Source: Liolophura sinensis (lineage: Eukaryota; Mollusca; Polyplacophora; Chitonida; Chitonidae). From it: a DNA stretch of 64,000 nucleotides. This document shows, one piece after another, positions 13,413 through 26,840 of this stretch. The stretch is taken from assembly GCF_032854445.1 (NCBI RefSeq), contig NC_088295.1:24475385-24539384 (forward strand), in the 5' to 3' direction. The notes below the pieces were generated by a model that was given only the letters and a program-made list of their open reading frames with translations, ran no database searches and had not been told where the DNA came from. The position numbers and the translations under genes were made by a program. Position 1 is the stretch's first letter; each line of letters begins with the position of its first letter.

Positions 13413-14570
13413 TCCTCCATGACCCGCTATTGTAATCTTATGGCTCGAAGCAACTACTTTTCCCTTCTACTAGGAAAGTCATATTATGATTTTAACAAAA
13501 TGTTTCTTCTTCTCACGACTATACGGCGTGGTCGCTGTTATGGAAATCTCTGATGATGAAGTTAAATAACAATGATATCCTATAAAGTGAGATGAAGGCA
13601 TGTCAGCTGAATGAGTACTACTGGAAGTGCTTTGTTCGGCTTTGGAATGAACATAAGGGAAACTGAGGGGTTTGGCGTGTTGACTTATGACTTTCCGACA
13701 AGGGCTCTCCTGTTATGAAGCTAGCACAGTAGGCGCGTACACCAAATTACAACAGAATTTTCAATTATTTGTTACTTTTATAACTGTCATGTTGGATTAG
13801 TAAGGATAGCGAATTAGCCTTTAAAATAAAAACGCAGCCTGATAACGGTCTGACGTTTACGAGGCGAATCCAGTACCCTAGCCCTGACAGATCCACTCAG
13901 TAAACAATACCCGGGGTACAAATTACACGAGCAAGTCATTTACTCGATTAAATCCCGTCAAAGGACAACGACATCAAACGACCAACTATAATCCATGCTG
14001 ACATCCGGGAGTTTGAAATGAAGCATGTGGTCGTAGTCCACCAATCACAGTCCGTGACAAAAATACCAGCCATCATGGAGATTCTGACAAATAGTCCTTG
14101 CAATAGGAAGTGCTAAGTGTTTGTTATGGAAAGCGGCCATCATTTAGAGAAATTACTCTGTCAGGCTGAAGCAGAATTGGACAAAGATTGTCGTCCATAA
14201 ATTTATGAGATTTTTTTGTGACATAAAAATTCGGTAAATGTGAACTGTAATCGAGACTGTCACGGAGGACCTTTTTAAATCCACAATTCAACATCTGTTT
14301 CTTCGTTACAATGAAACAACCTTGCTGTTACTCGTAATCTGACATAGTGAACTGACAGCGGCAGTTGTTTTTTGTGGACAGACGCTAACAATTTTTTCTT
14401 TTTTGAACTGGCTCCGTCAGTTGTTTGTCGGACTGGATTAGCCCCTTTGCTTCCTTGATGGACTAGAATCTCCCTTTGTCTATGTTTTGAAGGAGTCAGT
14501 GGTTACGTGGTGGGGAACCACCAATGTTCTCGTCCCGTCAATGTTTTCATCAGATGCATGGTATTCTGGC
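13413..14570. other. Gene-free stretch
   Basis: No gene or repeat family recognised. Confidence 0.35.
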
Positions 14571-14685
14571 TGCATCTGTTGTCTACTGTACTAGCTATAT
14601 CAGTTGTTTGTCTAGTGTATTAGTTACATCAGTTGTCTGTTTAGTATACTGGGTACATCGGTTTGTCAGTTGTTATAGTGTAATC
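14571..14685 (+). repeat. Degenerate ~30-bp tandem repeat, 3-4 copies
   Basis: The phrase agttgtctactgtactagct, with acatc endings, recurs three to four times. It explains the Val/Ser/Cys-rich open frame that covers it. Confidence 0.55.
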
Positions 14686-17600
14686 TCTGGCTTTGTTTTT
14701 GTGTTCTATCGATTTACTATATCCGTGAATTTATTGGTGCACATCTGAGTTTACTTTGATTAAACCTTAAAATAGATCTAAATTATTTTAGCCAAACTAT
14801 AGAACCGACAGCGGAGCTCAAAATCAAGATAATCTCTGACAACTTAAATATATGTGATGCTTTGTTTACTAGAAACTATCCTGTATAAAGTAATCAATAT
14901 ACACTTTTCTGTTGACAGATATCCAGTATGACGTACAGGTGATGAACGCACTTTGCCACTCAGAAGCGAGCTGAGTTAGGAGATCAACTGTTTCACTGTC
15001 ATTCTGTGAGTTTGATTAGATTGGACGGATCAGAGGAATTAGAGTTAGGATCACAAACGTGCCATACATCAGTGCCCTAGGTTAATGTTAACTGTAACAT
15101 CTGCTGACTGAATTTTATTACAATAGTGATTAATCTTGGCTGGTAATCAACTTACTAATGTACCAGGCTCACACGTGCCAGGGACAAGGCCACACCTTTA
15201 CGGCCAGATTAACTACTAATAACGCTAACATCATTATAAGAGCAATGCATCTTCTGACGTTCTTATTTATCGAGGAAATGAATCAGAACGTTGTGGTGAA
15301 CTGACTTACTACGCAGTTCCGTATTCGTTACTCCATACACATTTCACTGCGCGAAACAATGCTTCAGTATGCTGTACATTGGTGGAGTAGCTCTATACAT
15401 AGTTTTGTCCGCTAGGCTGCGGTGCACCAACTACACATTTTCAATAGCATTACTGTTATATGAGGTTATATATTGATACAATATACAGTTATCTGCTTGT
15501 TACGATATTGTTGTCTACTCCAAACACAGTTCCATGCGCACCATACTTTTGTATTTACTCCATACACAGCTCTGTGAACGCAACCATGCCATGGTTTCAT
15601 GAAGCTTAGGAATTGCTAAAATAGATTACCAGCGCTGGGCCTGTCAGACTTAAGATAGATACTTTCATGTCCACTGAACTGATTCAGTTCACGGAAAACC
15701 TTGAAAACGCTAAGAAAAACGGTACACTTTGCTGATCAAACATCAGAAATTCTAACACATCTGCCAGATTGTATACTAAATTGCAAATTGAGAATAGCGA
15801 GGACATATCACGTGCGAAATGCGGTATTGTCATTGGTTCTCGACATGCGGGTCCTGTAGTTCCATGGAGCGATCAACTCAAGAGAAATGTAATCAAAATA
15901 AAGGGATGAATAGGTATCAGTTTGAAAATCGAAAGGGAGTAAAAACTGAAACTTAGTGTAAAATACATAGAATAGAAATAATGGCTTCATTCACTGAGTA
16001 TTCGCTGTGATAACTGCAGTTAAAAAGGAGGTGTCCATTGTGTTTGGACGAGGTCTCAAAAACAGTGAACACTTCCTTGAATGAGACCATTATTTCTTAA
16101 ATCTACTGCACTACGATCGAGCCACCATTGACCATGTGACGCCACGGTGGTACATACACTGATCGCATACGTGGCTTCTCTGTGTGTACAACACAGACCA
16201 CAAGAGACAATCGCTTAACTTAAGAGATTATTCAATGCCCATGTGTGGCTTACAACTGTAGTAACAGAACGCAGCATGCTGTAAAGTTACACACATGGCC
16301 TAAAAAGGCCATTGAGTGAGAAAATATGGACCAGATCTCATCGCAAGCTCCTTAGATTACGGGAGACATGTCTACTACAAGTAAATGCCCAAATAAAGCC
16401 AAACGAAAAGTAAAGAACAACCAGATTTTCTCTCCCGTTTTGGAGTTGTTACTTGCTTGCTTGAAAACAACAGGCTACGACACTCAAAGTATGCCGCTAG
16501 CATTTGCCCTACAACGGTCACGAGGCTACAGCGCGACCTGTTGCCGCTGTGCACGTGTCCCCACTGCATGCCGATGCTCGAAACTGGTGACAGGCACCTA
16601 GACAAAATTTACATTAACACTTCTTAAAGTTACCTAACGTAGTTTCTATTCACTAAAATTCGAGCTTTAGTCATTTTTTTCGACTATAATACTTATAAAC
16701 AGCGTAAAACATTAGCTAGATTGTTACTTTCACCAGTGTTGAGTTACCGATTACGCTTTGTGACTGCCACTTACAATCCGCTGCACGGTTCCTTGTGTCG
16801 CAGCCGGTATCGCTCGATTTGTCTATAGACATTTATCTTCCGTGCCTGATTCCGCACTGGTACTACCATCATTACATGGATGTCCAGTTCGTGTCAAACC
16901 AAACAGACTGGAATTTAGTTTAGTATTTTTACACGATGGCGGTCTTGTTTATGTGAGAAGAATTTGTATGAAAGTAAACATATACTGACAGCTTTGGACA
17001 TGCAGTATTGATCTGAATTTTATTATTTGAAATATATTCCGGTCACATTCATACATAATTATGAATAAGACATTGCCAATATTCCACAAAGGGCGACTTG
17101 AGATCCATCTAGACTTAGCTGAGCTGCAGACTACATGAGCTGACATCAGCTTTTCTGTATGTCCATGTATGCTTAAGGGGAATCAGTCGAGCATGAAATA
17201 CGAAGTGGCAGTGCATAGCGATGTTTTATGTCCTTATATGACACAGTCACTTTAACAAATTCATCGATTTGTGAAAACAGGCCTGTAATATCCGATTAAA
17301 TCCCGCCACATGGCAGAGCAATCAGGTCTGAGCATTCCTCTATCTTAAGGTCAAGAATTCCAGCACTCTTGACTGATTACAGACCTAGTGGTCATCTCAG
17401 CTCTCACGTGAGCCTGAAATTCAAGCGACCTCAAGAAGCACTGACAGTTTCATTTCCCTGGTTCGACTCTTGACCTACCTCAGTGTTGATCAACATTCCT
17501 AAGACTGTGGTCAAGAGGATGGCTCAAGGGTTTACACTAGGTGGGAAGTGCAATAGTGCTGGATTCGCCCGATTAGGTCGTAGGAAGGGGTTCTTATCAA

Positions 17601-17861
17601 CTGCAATCCTGGAGACTGAAAGTTTAATGCATCAGAGAAGTCCACTTTTCTTATTAATACTATAGAGTCACTAAATCAATAACCAGGTGTACAGGAAGTG
17701 TGGAATGCGCATGGGTGATCTATTTAAAACTATCCGCAAACAAATATAATAACTGTCACACAATATGTTTATATTTTATGTTACTGCTTTTCACACGTAT
17801 ATATGGCGACATTCAGGAAATGTAGATGCCTGTGTGCGACTTTTCAACTGACTGCATTTAT
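14686..17861. other. Gene-free stretch with two more GC-balanced blocks
   Basis: No genes recognised. Blocks at 15110-15240 (with the homeodomain-type palindrome gattaatc near 15130) and 17285-17465 look less AT-rich than their surroundings and could be conserved non-coding elements. This is only an impression from composition. Confidence 0.3.
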
Positions 17862-18161
17862 TTAGCAGCCATCAAGTTTTTGTACGATTCGATCACAAAC
17901 TCCGAATATATCTAGTAGGCGCTCGTAAAGCTGAAAATTGGTCATGACCGTTAAATGTACAAATTCCTCAAGTACAGAGACGCCGCCATCGACCACAAGA
18001 TGAGTTAAAAGGGACAATACTCTGTTAGATGAAAGGAGAATATGCATTTGTGTCTTATCTGGCAAATGATGAAAACCGTTTAATAAAGTCCTTATCTGAA
18101 CTGGATCACCAGAACGATGTATAATTTTTTGGAGGTTAGCCCAAGGCAAGGCTAAGCACAA
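17862..18161 (-). CDS. Possible terminal exon or pseudogene fragment of an unidentified protein
   Basis: The minus-strand frame carries up to 99 codons of even, amphipathic composition (for example LLNGFHHLPDKTQ, VSVLEEFVHLTV, FQLYERLLDIFGVC). The stop TAA is immediately followed by an overlapping AATAAA (taaataaatg). AG acceptors such as the one before ataaggactt could open a last exon. I do not recognise the family, found no upstream exons, and an open frame of this length can arise by chance here. Confidence 0.25.
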   Translation of the reverse strand: MCLALPWANLQKIIHRSGDPVQIRTLLNGFHHLPDKTQMHILLSSNRVLSLLTHLVVDGGVSVLEEFVHLTVMTNFQLYERLLDIFGVCDRIVQKLDGC

Positions 18162-18240
18162 AATTTCATCTTAATGGGGGTATATCTTTACCGAAGATTT
18201 GCTAACAGATATTCAGACGGACAGACAAATAAACCCCTAG
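18162..18240. repeat. Fragment of a dispersed repeat ending in gacggacagacaaataaac
   Basis: The phrase attcagacggacagacaaat resembles the acagacaaacagacagacag end of the repeat near 49.9 kb. Assignment rests on this similarity and on my memory of such tails in mollusc repeats. Confidence 0.3.
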
Positions 18241-20269
18241 TACCACTCAGTGAGTGGAAGTATTACCATTCACCACGTTTACGACACAAAGGCCGTTAAA
18301 TTTAAGTCGGTGTTAAAATTTAATGTAGTTTCATACGTTTTATGAACCTAGTTTCAGTTATGCGCTCAAAAATTTAGTCCATCATTATTAGGAAATGGAC
18401 GCAAGGGCTACCGTTAACAACTGATCCCTGCATGGAACATTGTCATCATACATGCTGCAGGAGGGATGGCTTCAATATGGACATCATTAATTACCGTTAT
18501 TTGCATAACAATAGATTGAGCGGTCCTACACAGATGCCTTTTTTACATTGTGTCTGTTGTGTATGTGACGGTTATTATTATCATAACTAGTAGTATCAAA
18601 AATATTCAATCAAACGCCATCATTGTAAGTGCTTGAAATTTTACAATAAGTACAGTTATCTAATAAGTAAATGTGAACGTAGCGTCCCGAATCTCTGTCG
18701 ATTTTGCCTTGTAAATATGTCCAATTCCGCTTAACTCGGGGCTATGGACAGTATACGGATCATGTTGAATAAAATCTCCCGTTATATGTATGAATAGTTC
18801 AGCCAAGGTGTTACTTATATACATGTCCATATTCTGACAAGAGAAAACTTATAAACTAGTATGGTACATTTTTTAATGATTAAATTAACTCGACCCTTTG
18901 GCAACATAGTTGGCTGCCTCTCTTTACATAAATTGTAAAAAATTTCATACTTCATATAATTTTTTAGTTCTTTGGTAGTGTGTGTTGAACGTTGTTTTAG
19001 AAATTATAATCTGCGATTATTGACCTTGAACGTCTATTGTCGTTAACGACGTACACGAATGTCTGTTAGGACGTCTAGACTGGATAAATACATCTCAAGG
19101 ACAACCGTTTTCGGCATGGATTCGTCATCTTACAGACAACAGAACGAAAAGAAGGAAGAAGGGGCGGAAAGACGGACCTCAAAGGTAGTAATATATGTTG
19201 AGAGATGAAACACAAAGCAACACAGAATCTTTATGTGTCTCGTCAAATACATGCGTCTCGAACAATATATAAGTATCTATGGGTCGGGGATTAGTTTAAG
19301 ACATTAACCTTTGCGAAATTGCCAGCAGTAATTCACCTTCGATTCTCCTGGATTACTGGCCAGTATAGGAAATCAAGTTGTATATGACCAGGCAACAAAC
19401 CACTCTACCTGCTTTTCATTTCCGGCTTCTACAAGGTTTGATTTTCAACAACGCCATACCTAAAACTATATTAAAATGATTCATAAAAAAATATGCCTGC
19501 CTATAACTGCACTTCAGTCATTTACATTTAAGGAACATAAACTACTCGTTATTCAACAAAATATCAGATAACAAATGTTTAGCATTTAGTTGAATTTAAA
19601 ATTGAATTGTATTCTGAGTGGTAAATCTTCGCAAGGACGAAGTGAAAAAATAAGCTGACTGTGTTAAAGAAAAACCTAATGGAGTAAGGCAGAATTACAG
19701 TATTAATCAATAATCAATCTATTTTAAGGACGGCAAACACTTATTGTAGCTCATGTAATAAGGACCAGTGTAATATTTTTTGAAGGTACCCATGTCAAAT
19801 TGCAGATCAGCGATAATATCATATTCCCATTGCCAAGAAGCCGAGCCTTGCAAACATAATAACTGGACGGCATTCCATGTCCCGTTTCAGAACAAAAGTC
19901 TGATAAAAATGTGATCTTTGTTTTTCAATAGAAATTTCTCCAAAATTCAGTACGACTCATGTGAAACAACTATGAAAGGGAAATTACTGTGAAGAGGAAT
20001 GGAAATGAGTGATACCCAAGTCTTGGCCTAACAGTTAGTGCGTAGTGAAGGTTGGCCTCATAACATGCAACTAAATGTATGCAGTGTCTGAATGCTTTCT
20101 TTTGTGAGTGTGGTGGGAGGGGAAGGGAGCTGTTGCCTTACGCCATAATTAAGAGTTTTCTCATTATACCATGATAGCCAGACTATACCGTGAGTGTGTA
20201 TGCAGGTGTACTCAGAGTAAATCATAGGCACTTTGACACGTTCTGTTGACAAGCCATTAGGTGTGTGTA
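18241..20269. other. Gene-free stretch around the SOX-POU-like site
   Basis: Apart from the composite-like site at 18499-18513 I see no gene, SINE or tandem array in these 2 kb. Confidence 0.35.
18499..18513 (-). promoter_or_regulatory. SOX-POU composite-like site
   Basis: The minus strand reads TATTGTTATGCAAAT, which matches 14 of 15 positions of the classical SOX2-OCT4 composite consensus C[AT]TTGT[CT]ATGCAAAT. A homeodomain core, cattaattac, lies 10 bp away at 18485-18494. The surrounding 18400-18580 is more GC-balanced than its flanks. A regulatory role is inference. Confidence 0.3.
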
Positions 20270-20510
20270 GTTAGCCAATGTCTTCCTGGGGTATGGCCAG
20301 TCCATGCGGCCAAAGTGCACCAGACACCAGACATGACACTCCACTCAGTCACATTGCACTGACACCGGACCAGTCCTCCTTCCTTGCTCTAACCGCTCAG
20401 TGCTGAGCACCAAGCGAGGCAACAAAAAGTACCATTTTCAAAGTCTTTGTCATGACCGAATCCCGCAATGCGAATACCCCGAATCCAAGCTATAAATTAT
20501 CAGGTCAATA
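20270..20510 (-). mobile_element. SINE fragment, family B (middle part)
   Basis: On the minus strand the core ttgcctcgcttggtgctcag matches cttcctcgcttggcgctcag of the better preserved copy at 46975-47335, and similarity continues patchily. The 3' tail with ccccaagcactcactcac is missing. Confidence 0.6.
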
Positions 20511-20918
20511 TGACAGTAATGGAACCGGTAAACAACAGTAACTAACGAACTTTCGTGTTTGAAACTAGAAAATATATAAGACTTAAAGGCCAAGATTTTG
20601 GTGCAGTAATGTCCTTTTATTTTGTTCTGTGTATTTGTCCAGCTGATAACGCGCTTAGCTTAAATCTATACAGATTACTATGTCGAGTTGAAACAGCACT
20701 ACGGATTCCAACAATATTTTTTTTACTCTTTCCGGGGCTTCCTTCTACGAAAATTATAGCAGCTTAAGACTTGGTAAGTGTTAATTTTGTCCAGCTTGTA
20801 TAATGTAGGCCTTGTTGTGCCGATACAGCACGGACTTTTCACCAGGATGATTCGTTCATACCCCACAGATGATTTGTTAATAACCTTGTCCATATAACAG
20901 AATCAGAATATATTTATC

Positions 20919-20921
<3 letters not shown>

Positions 20922-20990
<69 letters not shown>
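20922..20990. repeat. (AT)n microsatellite
   Basis: About 34 uninterrupted AT dinucleotides, flanked by gt on both sides. Self-complementary and prone to slippage and cruciform formation. Confidence 0.97.
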
Positions 20991-20995
<5 letters not shown>

Positions 20996-21139
20996 CATAC
21001 AGTATTTAAAACAAAACGAAAATACGTTCGAAATGTTTAATATCATGTTAAGGTTTTTGTTTTCCTGTCGAATTTTAATTTGCCTGATCTGAATGTGCTA
21101 ACTGTAGCTTATGCAGGTTTTAATTCATGGCTTGGCCTC

Positions 21140-21910
21140 ATTAAGAGGGATATTAACGATGTGTCACTTTGCAGAATTTGAACATTTTTCTCGTGTCTGA
21201 CGTTACCTAGTTAAATGGGAATTTTTTAGGGATTGCACCAGGTTGCTGTAGGTTTTCAAAACCACTTCTGAATTCGCTGAAATTTAAAATACAGAGCATT
21301 TTGGTCATGTTCTTTCAGGGTATTATTGCCAGATTGATTGTAACGTGAATGGGCTAAATCAGAGTTATCCAGATCATGTGGTTTGGCGGCCATATTGGAG
21401 TATGTGGTACAACTAAAACATCTTCTATCAGAATCTCTTGAAATTTATGATGTGATAAGATCAAAACGAGAAACTGATCCAAGCCACAGGATTTGCAGGC
21501 CGTTTTGTATTCACGTGAAAAACTTTTTTTTTTAGAACTACTGGGCCGATTCAGGTGAAATGCTATATACTCGCATAACATTTGCCGCGAAGGACAATGT
21601 ACAAAAACCGTTTATATGTCTTCAAAACTGTGGAAATGCTCTTATTATCATGTTTGTCATTTGACGATTTTTTTAATTTGAATATCACTATGCTACATGG
21701 TGTATTTTGACCTCCTGATGACAAAAGCGGTATTATTTAGTTCCTGTGATGTATCATTTGTTGTAAGTTTTTCATTTTGCACGACATTCACCAGTGAAAC
21801 CGATTAACGAATTAAGCTGAAATTTAATATACTTATTTTGCTGTATGGAATATATTACATATGCTACCTGGTGCAGTTTTGCCTTTCAACGCAAAGGTGG
21901 TGACTATAAA
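21140..21910 (+). repeat. Old diverged tandem repeat, about 270-bp unit, about 3 copies
   Basis: Three similar landmarks recur about 260-275 bp apart: ctgaattcgctgaaatttaa at about 21266, ccgattcaggtgaaatgcta at about 21546, and gaattaagctgaaatttaat at about 21810. A second landmark, gctacatggtgtattttgac near 21690, pairs with gctacctggtgcagttttgc near 21860. Divergence is high. Confidence 0.45.
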
Positions 21911-24900
21911 GGGTATAAGGTATAAAAGGGTCTAGCTCTGAGATCCGTTGGCCATGTTCCCAGCACATAAAACGCTCTGAATCGTTACATTCACTAACCT
22001 GGAACTCGGGCCTGGAAAGTGCCAACGCTGTACGCCACGAATGAAGGTGTCCCGTAATGTTAGAGTAATTCTGAATTCATATCACCCCATTATACGGGAA
22101 TAATAAAGACGATAACATTGTGATTAAGACAAATGTATATAACCGACGCATCCATGGGACTGCATCAGAACTTCACAAAGCGCCATTTTCAGGATTGCAT
22201 TGAAATGGTGGACTCAGAAATTAGATCCTCCCTTTTTTTACAATAGTTAATAGTTCCTTCTGATCATTATTAGCACACAGGATAAAGTTACGAGTTTCAA
22301 AAAGTTGCCAGTCGCTCTTTTAATGGTGTACATATGCCTGGTTTCAATCAAATATTTCCACTGTATCTTTTTTCCAGACAATGACGAGTGCGGCCGATTC
22401 GAACCTAAAATAGTGGTTAGCGAAGTTTGGCTTTCTGTCGATGCGCCATGTTCATTTGTGACATTTGTAACGTTATGGCCTCTCTTATTAACAAATAGCT
22501 GAGTGAATGGAAAAGCACAGATCTGTAATTCTGAAAGGTGAGCTTGGATGAATGAAACAGATTTAAAAGGAGACCATATAGTGAAAAGCGGAAATCAGTA
22601 AAGTATGCAAATACAGCAAAAAAATAATACCACAAATAAGCGATTGGATTGAAGCTGTACTGAAAATAAGCCTGGATCAATGAAGCAGGAGAGTAGTTCA
22701 AAAAATAATTACACGAAAAATATACATACATAATGAGGTATTAGATGTCAGGAAGTGATGTCAGAAAACACAAATAATCCGTCTCAACCTTTGTTTCCAA
22801 TAATGCTTCATACACATGCATTCTCTTTATCTAAAGTATGTACAACATAATTCTAACCAAAACCTGAAATAATTGTATTGATGAATGCTGAATAAATATT
22901 TTCGCGCGAGTACACAAGTGATGAGGTTAAGTCTAAACAAGACTACGTGCGTCTCCAAAGGTAAAGCTCTCTAGTGGTGGGGGTGATATAAAGTGAAAGT
23001 AGAGAGTGGTAAATGCGTTGTAACGATTATGAAACCCATATACACTGATGGATAGCCATCTTATAGTAACCGGTAGTGACATCATCAAAACCGGAAGAGA
23101 TCGTATCTCCATTCCAAATGATCGTAGAGATAAGGGAGAAACACCATTAGATATTACAAGGTATATTATAAGATGTTACATCTAATCCGATGTGATGGTA
23201 TATCTTTTACAAATGACCCTGAAGACATGGGATTAACAGCAAATAAATAACCCAAAGTATGGACATAGATCATATCTTTAAGACAAAGTAATATCAACAA
23301 AACCGGAAGGTCTATGAATCGTATGCAGATGATCCTCGGAAATTGAAACATACAACACGCGACAGTCCGATAATCGCTGGAAGCCCGGTTTCGCTACTTG
23401 TAGCTATATTTTTTCTTCGTTTTCAGAACTGCCATAGTATGACGTCACGGTGACGAACTTCTTGGAGCCAGGGAGGGAGATTTGGCTTACAATGAATGTG
23501 AACTGTAAAAGGGGAGCATTACGTAAGATAAACGTGTCTGTCAATGCCAAATTTGATAACGGGCTTCAGAATGATATGTTTTGAAATATAGTAAGGTTTT
23601 CGTGTGGGAAGTTTTCGGTGAGTTATCTCTCCAATTACAATCCCATTCAGCGATAAAGACTCGCATACGCTTGGTGTCACCATTAATTATTGTGAGGGTT
23701 AGATATATCTAATGATGAGAATGAGTTCTAAATCATGACACGCTATACCATCATTGTTCACCGCTATTAAATCGACGGAGACGGACATCAGCAGATTAGA
23801 GGCCAACAGATGTCTCTGATACACAGAGCTTCCTCAACCATCAGTGCCACTCTGAAAAATGAGAGTGCAACTCTATACTTATTAAGTCCAAGTAGCGAAT
23901 TTGTCTTGCCCTTTAAGCCTACACCTACTACCGTAAGACCAAATGGGACAGGAGCCTAGCTGCACTCAAGTGTATTCGCCTGTGTTCTCATCAATTATCA
24001 TAAAAACCATTGGGCAATATCATTCAGGTAAAACACCCCAAACATTTAATTCTTACTGAAATTGAGTAATAAATTAGTTACTATACTACAAATGTTAATC
24101 ATAGTCGTATAACCACATGATGAAATTATTTGAAGATTTCAGTTTCTTTGTTCACAGGTTGTCATCTCCATTTTAATCATATTAACATTCATAGTCGTAA
24201 GCCACACTGAAGTTACTGAAAAAGTGGGTAAGGTTTATGAAAATGAATGAACTGCAACAATCAACCACCCAGGCGTCCAGTGTCGCTGGCGTTGTAGTCA
24301 TGTATAGGAAACACTAACTGGTCGCTGTTCCTTGGAATGGGACAAGTGTATCTGGGATTCAAAACCTGCTAACCTTGATGAACAAAACCACTGTGCCGCA
24401 TTCACACCGATAATGAGCTAATCGATTAGCTGCATTCTGCTACACTGACTTTTTTCTTATCGACAGGAATTTGAGTGCTACCAGTGGCATATTTCAGAAA
24501 ATTATCACCCGCCTTCATTGGCTGCCCCCTTGATCCGTAGTCAATACATCAGCTGTTATTGTACACAGCGACACAAGGTTAAGCGGGCAGAGGGCAGTCC
24601 TATCACACCCTGTCCGTCAAACGGCCACCGGCCACCAGCAAGTTTATTAACCCTTTATGCATCAGAGCCAGATTTTCTGATAACAGTTGAACAATTCTTG
24701 GTAATATTTGGACCAAACTGTGTGATGACAAGCAAAGTAATAATGACATGATCGATCACTAGCGAATTTCTAATAATACTTTTCGCACAACAGTAATCAG
24801 TAGCTGCTTTGCATTTTTCGTACAACCGTTTAAATCCATGGATTCTATGAGAAGCTTTGATGAAAACAACTTTAAAGATCTTGAGTGAAGTCACCGTTGC

Positions 24901-26730
24901 GCGTTATCACCTTTTGTTAATATCTATATTTAATGTGTACGTCTCCTTTGTGAAAGGTAAAAAACATTATACGAGGATAGCATCAGTTCAGAGCAACATA
25001 AAATTCAAGTTTGGCGCTTTATGCATCTGCAGAAGTCAGCCACGATGCCATAGTCTTGCATATCGCTGTACAAGCCAAACCTTTGATGGCAGGAAACAGA
25101 AGTTAAATTTGAGTGGGTGTTATGAAATGATTTTCCAGTGGACTTTTCCAGGTATATTCCACCAATAAATCTGGCTGCTGTTGAATGAGTGCAATATTTT
25201 AGAGTACCGTACGATAAGAATCAAATTAGAAAATTAATAAAAATCGCTCATTAAATTTGCATGAGCATTTCACCAATCTATACGCTTTCTGGTTGCTTTT
25301 TAGGGCTTCGCCAACATAAAAACACGTACAGTGATGAAATTGTTTCGTACTGGTCAGATTTTGTGCTGAACTACTGTGAATATGAAACGGCTGTAGCGTA
25401 GAGAGTGTAGAACTGGAGCAATGATGACAGCGTCGCAGCTGGGAAATGGGCACACGTATAACTGGTAAAGAACGGCCACCTGTTAGTTTACCTGAGTTAG
25501 GGTTTTACTCTAGCTCTTCCTTTTAAATGCCTCAATAGTAGCAATTTACACGCCATGTACAAATGTTATACCCAGAATTAAACAGCAGGTTCACTGTATC
25601 TGATTATGTCTAAATGTCAAATGTCAAATTGCAGATTTAGCTTTGTTACCGTGCTATCTTCAGAGGAGGCCGTAAATGTGTATGATAGGTGATGTGTTTG
25701 TGGTTTTCCCCGCCTTAACACATTGAGGTCAGGCAGACCTTATCTTAAGGCAGCCATTACAGTCAGTCATGAGTAATACGCATATATTGAGGGCTCTGGG
25801 AAAAGAATAGTGTTTTCCTGGGTCTTGTAGCCTCCAGATAACCTAAATATATAGCCTTTAAAATTTATGAAGCTCTTACACTCTGTACGTGATAAAATGG
25901 AATCTCTCACGAGTATTGAATTATCTAAAACTTGACATAATATTTCATTTCATATCGATGTTTATGTCTAACCAATGTATCATGTTTGCGATGCGGGACT
26001 CCACCGGGGATTGCATCCAGAACTCCACGGCTGGAGTGGAACGTAAGGAATGCGTTTCTAAGAAATACACCAACACATATTGAAACGTTACAACGTAATA
26101 GCCCTAAAAACTGGCCATCAGTTTGAACTTAGTTATTGTTATCAATATCAGTCTTCATCAACCTAAAATGATTGTTCGTTACATCAGCCCAACTGTCTAT
26201 AATTATGAAAAAGTAAGACAGCTGCCCTCTTTTGATAACTTTGTAATGTGAACAGATGGAAGAAATCAGAAAATAAAACAGCACAAATGTGTTCCCGGAC
26301 ATAGAATGAAGCTTGCAATAAAATATTTTTCGCGCCAACATTCCATACAGTCTTAAATCTACATCAGGCTGTTTTCAGAGTAAATGTGTATATCAGAAAT
26401 TCGTGTGTAGATCTCCAGTGATCTCATTTTTGGCCACTTGTAATTATCACACATTTCAATCTTTCAATGGTTAGCTGCTTCCTGTCGTGAATGTGTGTGC
26501 CAAATTCATCTGATTTGGTCGCGTCTTATGGAGTTCCGTTAACCAAATCACGCAATAGCTGCCCTCATAAATTAATAAGACCTCGAATCTGACCGCGTTT
26601 ATCTCGATATGTGATACTTATGGTCGTACGCATCATCCTCTTTATGCACGGAAAATTTCAGTGCAAGCATAATTTGCAAACTATTATTTCCATTTCTTTT
26701 TAATAATTTAAAAAGATCTGTTTAGCTCTG
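21911..26730. other. Gene-free stretch
   Basis: Nearly 5 kb with no recognisable coding exon. One in-frame DNDECG after a pyrimidine-rich AG near 22377 recalls a calcium-binding EGF start, but nothing after it supports an EGF domain. Confidence 0.4.
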
Positions 26731-26840
26731 GCGTTCCGGTGAGGTGGTTCCAGCGTTCCTATGAGGAACCACCAGGGTTCCGGTGAGATACGACCAGCGT
26801 TCCGGTGAAATACTACCAGAGGCCCGGTGAAGTGTAACCT
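26731..26840 (+). repeat. 22-bp minisatellite, 5 copies
   Basis: Unit approximately gcgttccggtgaggtggttcca; each copy ends in cca or a close variant. Five units fill 110 bp. Confidence 0.8.

Noticed and set aside
22375-22500. DNDECG after a pyrimidine-rich AG, like a calcium-binding EGF exon
   Set aside because: The remaining Cys spacing of an EGF domain is absent and no neighbouring EGF exons exist.
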